This document shows positions 59,237 to 64,000 of a stretch of 64,000 bases of DNA, piece after piece. Within the stretch, counting starts at the first letter, position 1; every line of letters begins with the position of its first letter. The notes under the pieces were generated by a model. That model was not told where the DNA came from. It searched no databases and saw only the letters and a program-made list of their open reading frames with translations. The DNA comes from Kingdonia uniflora (Eukaryota; Streptophyta; Magnoliopsida; Ranunculales; Circaeasteraceae), in the NCBI GenBank assembly GCA_014058105.1, contig JACGCM010002394.1, positions 2,852,001 through 2,916,000 on the forward strand, read 5' to 3'. Position numbers and translations under genes: made by a program.

Positions 59237-60365
59237 GATATTCGAGTTGCACTTCATCTTCAGTCATCAACCTATACGTCCCACTGCTATTCTTGTCGAT
59301 GATAATATACGGTTCTTCCTAGTTCTTAAACAACTTGTGAGGATTTTTAGGTCGAGTATTATCCTGGATGTGTCGAAGGACAAGGTCGCCAATGCCAAAT
59401 GTTCATTTTTTGACCTTTTTCTTGTGAGCTTTTTTGAGAGTGCCATGGTATCACCCAAAGTTTGTAATGGTTTGGTCTCGGGTTTCTTCGATCCTATTAA
59501 GGTTGCAGAGGAGTCCAAGTTCATTTTCTTCATTTGTGATTTTTCTTCGAATACTTGGTAGATCTAGGTCTTAAGGTATAACTACTTCAGTACCGAAGAC
59601 CTTCATAAATGGAGTAAGTACAACTTGTGGATGTTCAAAGAGTTATCCGATATGCCCATAGGACACTCAGTAATTTATCGACCCATCTTACTTTTTTCTC
59701 GTCAAGGCACTTGCATAACCCTGACTTGATATTTTTATTAATGACTTTAACTTGGCCATTTCCTTGAAGGTAGGATGGTGTCGAAGTAGACAGTTGAATC
59801 TTATATATATGGAGGATACTAAAAACTTTGCTACTGATGAATTGCTTGTCGTTATTAGATTGTATCATTTGTGGGAAGCCAAATCTGGTTATGATGTCTT
59901 CCCAAAGAAACTTGATGACTTCATTTTCGTCAGTGTGACATAGAGGTACTGCTTCGACCTATTTGGTAAAGTAGTTTGTTACCACAAGAACGAACTTCAA
60001 TTTTTCTGATATTGGGTGGAATGGTCCAATAATATCGATCGCCCCCCTTTTAAATGGCCAGAGAACATTGCTAATGTGCAAGTTGAGTGTTGGGTTTTTG
60101 ATGTCTTGAGCGTGGATTTGACATTTATAGCACTTGCGAACAAAGTATTAGTAGTTTTATTGCATCTTTGGCCAGTATAACCCTTGAGTGAATACCCGTT
60201 GGGCCAATGATCGTCCCGAAATGTGAACTGTGATGATTCCTTCGTGAAGTTCTTGGATTTTGACTTGGGCTTATTTCTGAGAATTTTATTCAATAAGTGG
60301 TCCTCCTCCTGTGTGTGATATAAAATTTTATTATGAACTGTGAATCTAGGACATTTTGCTAAGAG
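59237..60365 (-). pseudogene. T4 integrase
   Basis: On the minus strand, a zinc-finger-like HHCC region (about 60300-60100) is followed by the catalytic core (about 59990-59640; WEDIITRFGFP, SYLQGNGQVKVIN, LLSVLWAYR) and a C-terminal GD/WEGPY-type domain (to 59237). All three catalytic positions are altered: Asp to Asn in TNYFTK, Asp to Asn in QSNND and Glu to Lys in GQVKVIN. Frame changes are also present. It cannot be active. Confidence 0.7.
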
Positions 60366-61455
60366 TGACCGGGCTGATAACGGTCAAAATCCGGTGTTTA
60401 GTATGAGTAAAAATTAGAGTGTCGTTCACTTTCGAACGGAACTAGAAATTAGTTTTGGTCTTGTGTTTTAGTAATCTAAGGTTGTAAAACCGTAAAATTC
60501 AATGATATAGTTTTAATCAAAAATAAAGGTCTAGGGGCTTCGGATTTCACCACCATTTACATACAATATCAACATAGTATCGTATATTAAATTCTCCAGT
60601 TATTTAAAATAACAAACTTCAACATTTTGTCGATGTAATCCCATGATTAATTATAACTCAAGTAGAATATATTGTATGAACTAAGTATGTACTAAAAACA
60701 CATTCCATGAAAGTTATGCTAACTATGAAATATTAATTAGGATCATATCTTAGAAAAATACAATATTAATACAATTTTACTATATCATTTGAGAATCACA
60801 AAACTCTTCTTATATCTCTACTTAAAGAGATCATAGGATGATAATAGATATCTCCAACAATATAGTTTTGGAATTTGTGATAATATGCTCATATTGTGTT
60901 GGAGAGAAATACATTCTACTACATGATATCATACGCTTATGGCGGATCCATCCTCACCCCTAGTGAAGACTTAGCCGGCCATTATAACAACTATAAAACC
61001 TAAATGATATGAGAATGAAATGAATATAAACTAACAGCAAAAAGAGTAATTTTATTGACTTACAAAATGAAATGCTCCAAATGCTTACAATACTTGCACC
61101 AACTTACTCCAATAATGCTCTCTTGCACTCTACAAGAATTATTCTCTCAAAATTGGATGATCTTATGAGCTCACCACCTCTCCTTTTATAGATGAAGGAG
61201 AGGGTTCTTACATTTAATATTAGATTTATAACCTATGTCATGAATGTACATAAATTTGTAACCTCCCCATGTAGGACCCTTGTGTTTGACAACTCTACAT
61301 CCTTCTCCAACAGTTCATCCTTTGAGCTATACATCCCGGTATTTGTACATATTTGGTAAATGAGCTCCATGTAACCTGAAATATAAAAATTAGTTTTATA
61401 AGTCATGTTTAATAATAAAATTAAGAATAATAAACTATAAGTCATAGGGGAATAG
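60366..61455. other. ~1.1-kb insertion between RNase H and integrase of T4
   Basis: Protein similarity to pol stops after EDCRPVMDT (about 61464) and resumes with LLAKCPRFTVHNKILYHT (about 60365). The intervening sequence is AT-rich and non-coding. Part of it (60950-60980) has a CCTCACCCCTAGTGAAG stretch. It could be an unrecognised LTR, MITE or Helitron. Ends could not be defined by inverted or direct repeats. Confidence 0.45.
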
Positions 61456-61463
61456 TGGTCATT

Positions 61464-62060
61464 TTATGTGTCCATCACGGGCCGACAATCTTCAGCATCT
61501 TCATCTTCAGTAATATTGATTTGCATCGTATAGCTTATATCGAGACTGAAATGTTCTATAATCTCGATGTCCAAAGTTATTTTTTCACTGTCTTTGAGCA
61601 ATTCAGTAATGTATGTTAGTGCGCCAGCATGGCGGTTTTCGGCTCGAGGAAGGTAAGCGATTATTGTTGTTTTGAACTTGTTCATTTTCTCTTCGATCAG
61701 GACTGCATAATCAACTATCTTGCCTGATTTTTTTGAACATTTTATTATAATGGTTGACGAAGAGTGAGTCAACGTACACAACAATTTCTTCCGCACCAAG
61801 TTCTATTGCAAGATCCAGCCCATGGAGGATAGCTTTATATTATATTTCATTGTTGGTGGCATAGAACTTGAGTTTAATAGCTTTTTCGATGTGATGATTT
61901 GATGGTGCTATAAGAACAATGTTGATTCCTGATCCTAGTGATCTAGCAGATTCGTCAATAAAGAGTCCCCATCCTGTACTGCCTGACCATGCGTCCGGTT
62001 TTGCTATGGAGTCATCGATCAGTACTTATTCAAGTTCTTCCTAATCGGAGTCTTCAACTG
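61464..62060 (-). pseudogene. T4 second RNase H (aRNH-type)
   Basis: The minus-strand frame has WGLFIDESARSLGSG, FYATNNEI, LHGLDLAIELGAEE and VVYVDS, then AYLPRAENRHA near 61640. This is the RNase H fold found after the retroviral-type RNase H in Tat elements. The N-terminal acidic residue region and ATNNEAEY motif are damaged by stops. Confidence 0.6.
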
Positions 62061-62081
62061 GAAAATCTGCTAAGAAATCAG

Positions 62082-64000
62082 CTACTGCTTGTCCTTTGAT
62101 AGATATCTAAGGCTCGAAGAAGATGTCATATTCGCCGAGGAATACATATCATTGTTGAACTCTTCGAGATTTTTCATTTTTGGAGAGTACAAGTTTGAGA
62201 GAAAACTTGGTAATAATTTTGATGGGATGAGCTTGGAAATAGGGTCATAGTTTTTTAGAGCTGTACACCATGGCAAGTAGTTATTTTTCAGTAGTTGTAT
62301 ATCATTTCTTAACAGGCATGAGAGTTTTATTGATGAAGTAGATTAGTTTTTCCATACCATCATCTTCGCAAATAAGGACAGAGCTAATGGAATCATCGGT
62401 GGCTGATAAGTACATTGTCAGGGTTTTACCATCAATAAGAGTACTCATTATAGGAGGCCGCCCCAAGTATCTTTTAAGATCTTGGAAAGCCAATTTACAG
62501 TCAGGGGTCCAAATGATTTCCTTGGGTTATTTTTTAGATAGTGGAGTTTGATTTCCACGAAGAAGGATGTAAAGAAGTTTGCATCGATCAGATGACTTGA
62601 AGATGAACCGGTGAAGAACTGCAATCTTGCCGGCAAGTGTTTGTACATCTTTTTTGGTTCGAGGAGATGGCATGGACATAAGTGCTTTGATTTGTGCTGG
62701 ATCGATTTCGATTCTCCTCTTACTAATCAGGTGTCCCAGAAATTTACTTGATGCGACACCGAATTGGCAATTTTCTAGGTTAAGTTTCATCTGATAGGTA
62801 TGAAGGATATTGAAGATGGTTTGTAGGTTGTTGCAATGATCGTCACACTTTAAGATCTTACAGATCATATCATCGATGTATACCTCCATAATTTTGCCTA
62901 AATGATATTTGAACATTTAAGTAATGAGTTGTTGATACGTGGCTCCTACATTCTTTAATCCGAAAGGCATTACTGTATAACAGTAGAGACCTCTTTCTAT
63001 GAATAAAGTTGTTTTTTTCTTGGTCTTCTTCGTCGAGAGTAACCTAATTGTAACCAGAGGCAGCGTCCATCTTTGAGAGAAGTTCTCATCCGGTTGCAGA
63101 GTCGAGGAGTTGTAGGATCAGCGGGAGAGGAAAGTTGTCTTTCGGTGTGAACTTGTTGGGCTTTGTAAAGTTGACACAGACTCTGATTTTCCCATTCTTC
63201 TTTGGCACAACCACTATGCTAGAAACCCATTTGGGATACTTTGTTTATCGAATAAATTCGATACAAAAGAGTTTATCAATTTCTTCATTAACGGCTTCGC
63301 AAAGGCAAGGGGATAAATTATGACATTTTTGCACAACTATTTTGCTGTCTGGAAGGAGGTTGAGCTTGTGGCATATGATCGAGGGATCGATGTTGGGTAT
63401 TTCTTGGAAAAACCATGCAAAGATGTTGACATTTTTCTTCAAAAGTTTGATCATGGTTTCTTTTTTATTGGATGACAGTTTTGAGCCAATAAAGGTATTT
63501 CGTTCGGGTCCATCAAGTTTAATAGAATCCACTACCTCAGTATCATGTTGCTCAAAAGTGGCGGTCATTTCGTGCTATAATTGTTATGCTTTCAGAAGTT
63601 TCGTCGTGTTAGAGTTGGTGGTGGTATTCTTGCACATACGTGCAACTGCTTGACTTCCTTTTATTTCATAGACTCTGTGATCTATTAAAAATTGCAAGGC
63701 CAGATGATATGTCGAAGGTACTGCCTTGATCGAATGAAGCCAACTTTGACCTAAGATTCCCAACTATTTTTATTCGGCATCTATGACAACGAATTTGAGA
63801 AAAGTGGTTTCTGATCCCGCTTGAACTGGCAAGGTAATCTCTCCTGTGGCTGAGTCTTTGGAACTGTTAAAACCTATGATAGTAGTTGTCGAAGCTTTTA
63901 CTGAGTCTTTGTGGCCTAGAACGTTAATTACTCTTTTAAACGGAACGTCTGTTGCGCTTCCAATTTTGATGAGAAGTGTATGTAGGTAGTCCTGTCCTAC
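62082..64000 (-). pseudogene. T4 protease, reverse transcriptase and first RNase H
   Basis: 64000-63590 resembles retropepsin (GEITLPVQAGSETTFLKFVV, LGILGQSWLHSIKAVPSTYH), but the catalytic Asp region reads LIKIGSATDV. Reverse transcriptase follows from 63568: NIFAWFFQEIPNIDPSIICH, then WVSSIVVVPKKNGKIRVCV, then EVYIDDM (about 62880-62866, the catalytic Asp pair), then KFLGHLISKRRIEIDP. RNase H begins near 62493 with AFQDLKRYLGRPP and LSATDDSISSVLI. Several frame shifts and stops (for example in 63245-62916) separate them. Confidence 0.8.

Larger units (their letters stand above)
50350..64000 (-). mobile_element. Tat-type Ty3/Gypsy element T4 with pol and antisense genes
   Basis: Minus-strand element entering from beyond 64000. 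In element order the window holds protease, reverse transcriptase, RNase H, a second RNase H, integrase (64000-59237), then a block of oppositely read genes (58653-51018), then the 3' LTR (50823-50350). A second RNase H after a spacer together with an antisense gene block between integrase and 3' LTR is the layout of the Tat lineage (Grande/Ogre/Retand relatives). It contains two insertions, a solo LTR at 53276-55873 and about 1.1 kb at 60366-61455. All coding parts carry stops. Confidence 0.8.

Overview
The window looks like chromosomal DNA of a flowering plant, probably a eudicot. It is AT-rich, has intron-containing genes and is packed with nested, decayed plant transposons. Only three host genes can be supported. 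They are an RD19/cathepsin-F-type papain-family protease (11154-12937, + strand, 4 exons), a small unrecognised membrane protein (about 24729-25499, - strand) and a group III xyloglucan endotransglucosylase/hydrolase (36868-38977, - strand, 4 exons). A decayed tRNA-Tyr gene lies at 26034-26130 (-). Most of the rest is mobile DNA: Ty3/Gypsy, Ty1/Copia, LINE, SINE, hAT and MITE sequences.

Layout: 1-835 is the 5' end of a minus-strand Gypsy element (T1) inserted into an older plus-strand relative (T2, 836-4280). Next come a tandem LTR-like array (4728-5240), a Copia fragment (6030-6909), LINE pieces interrupted by a 385-bp retroposon (7825-10379), the protease gene, a repeat-rich interval with a LINE tail (17660-18313), a hAT transposase pseudogene (20266-22822) and MITEs. 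The small gene carries a SINE in its second intron. A complete non-autonomous Gypsy element with two LTRs (T3) occupies 26361-34546. It is followed by a four-copy tandem array of tRNA-like units (35219-36513), XTH, a hAT-type MITE (40267-41373), an L1-like LINE (43020-46842, -), a second copy of that MITE (47280-48495), a Copia pol remnant (48496-50349, +) and a large minus-strand Gypsy element (T4, 50350 to beyond 64000). T4 itself carries a 2.6-kb solo LTR.

The most interesting system joins T2, T3 and T4. Each carries, between its 3' LTR and the rest of the element, genes read against the element's own direction. Just inside the LTR is a short uncharacterised ORF ('ORF-A'), which always begins ATGGTGA and has a TATA box 35-75 bp upstream. 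Deeper in lies a long gene whose first half resembles the plant 'putative gypsy-type transposon' (Transposase_28) domain and whose second half is coiled coil; it too has a TATA box upstream. T3 keeps both LTRs, the primer site, the polypurine tract and the whole antisense block, but has lost essentially all of gag-pol. The antisense genes have therefore travelled on an element with no replication genes of its own. Extra antisense ORFs are known for the Tat lineage of Gypsy elements; ORF-A and the paired antisense promoters are what I would look at first.

Many retroelement copies are inactivated by G-to-A/C-to-T changes at catalytic codons, as expected from decay of methylated cytosines. All domain names come from reading the translations by eye; no database search was possible.
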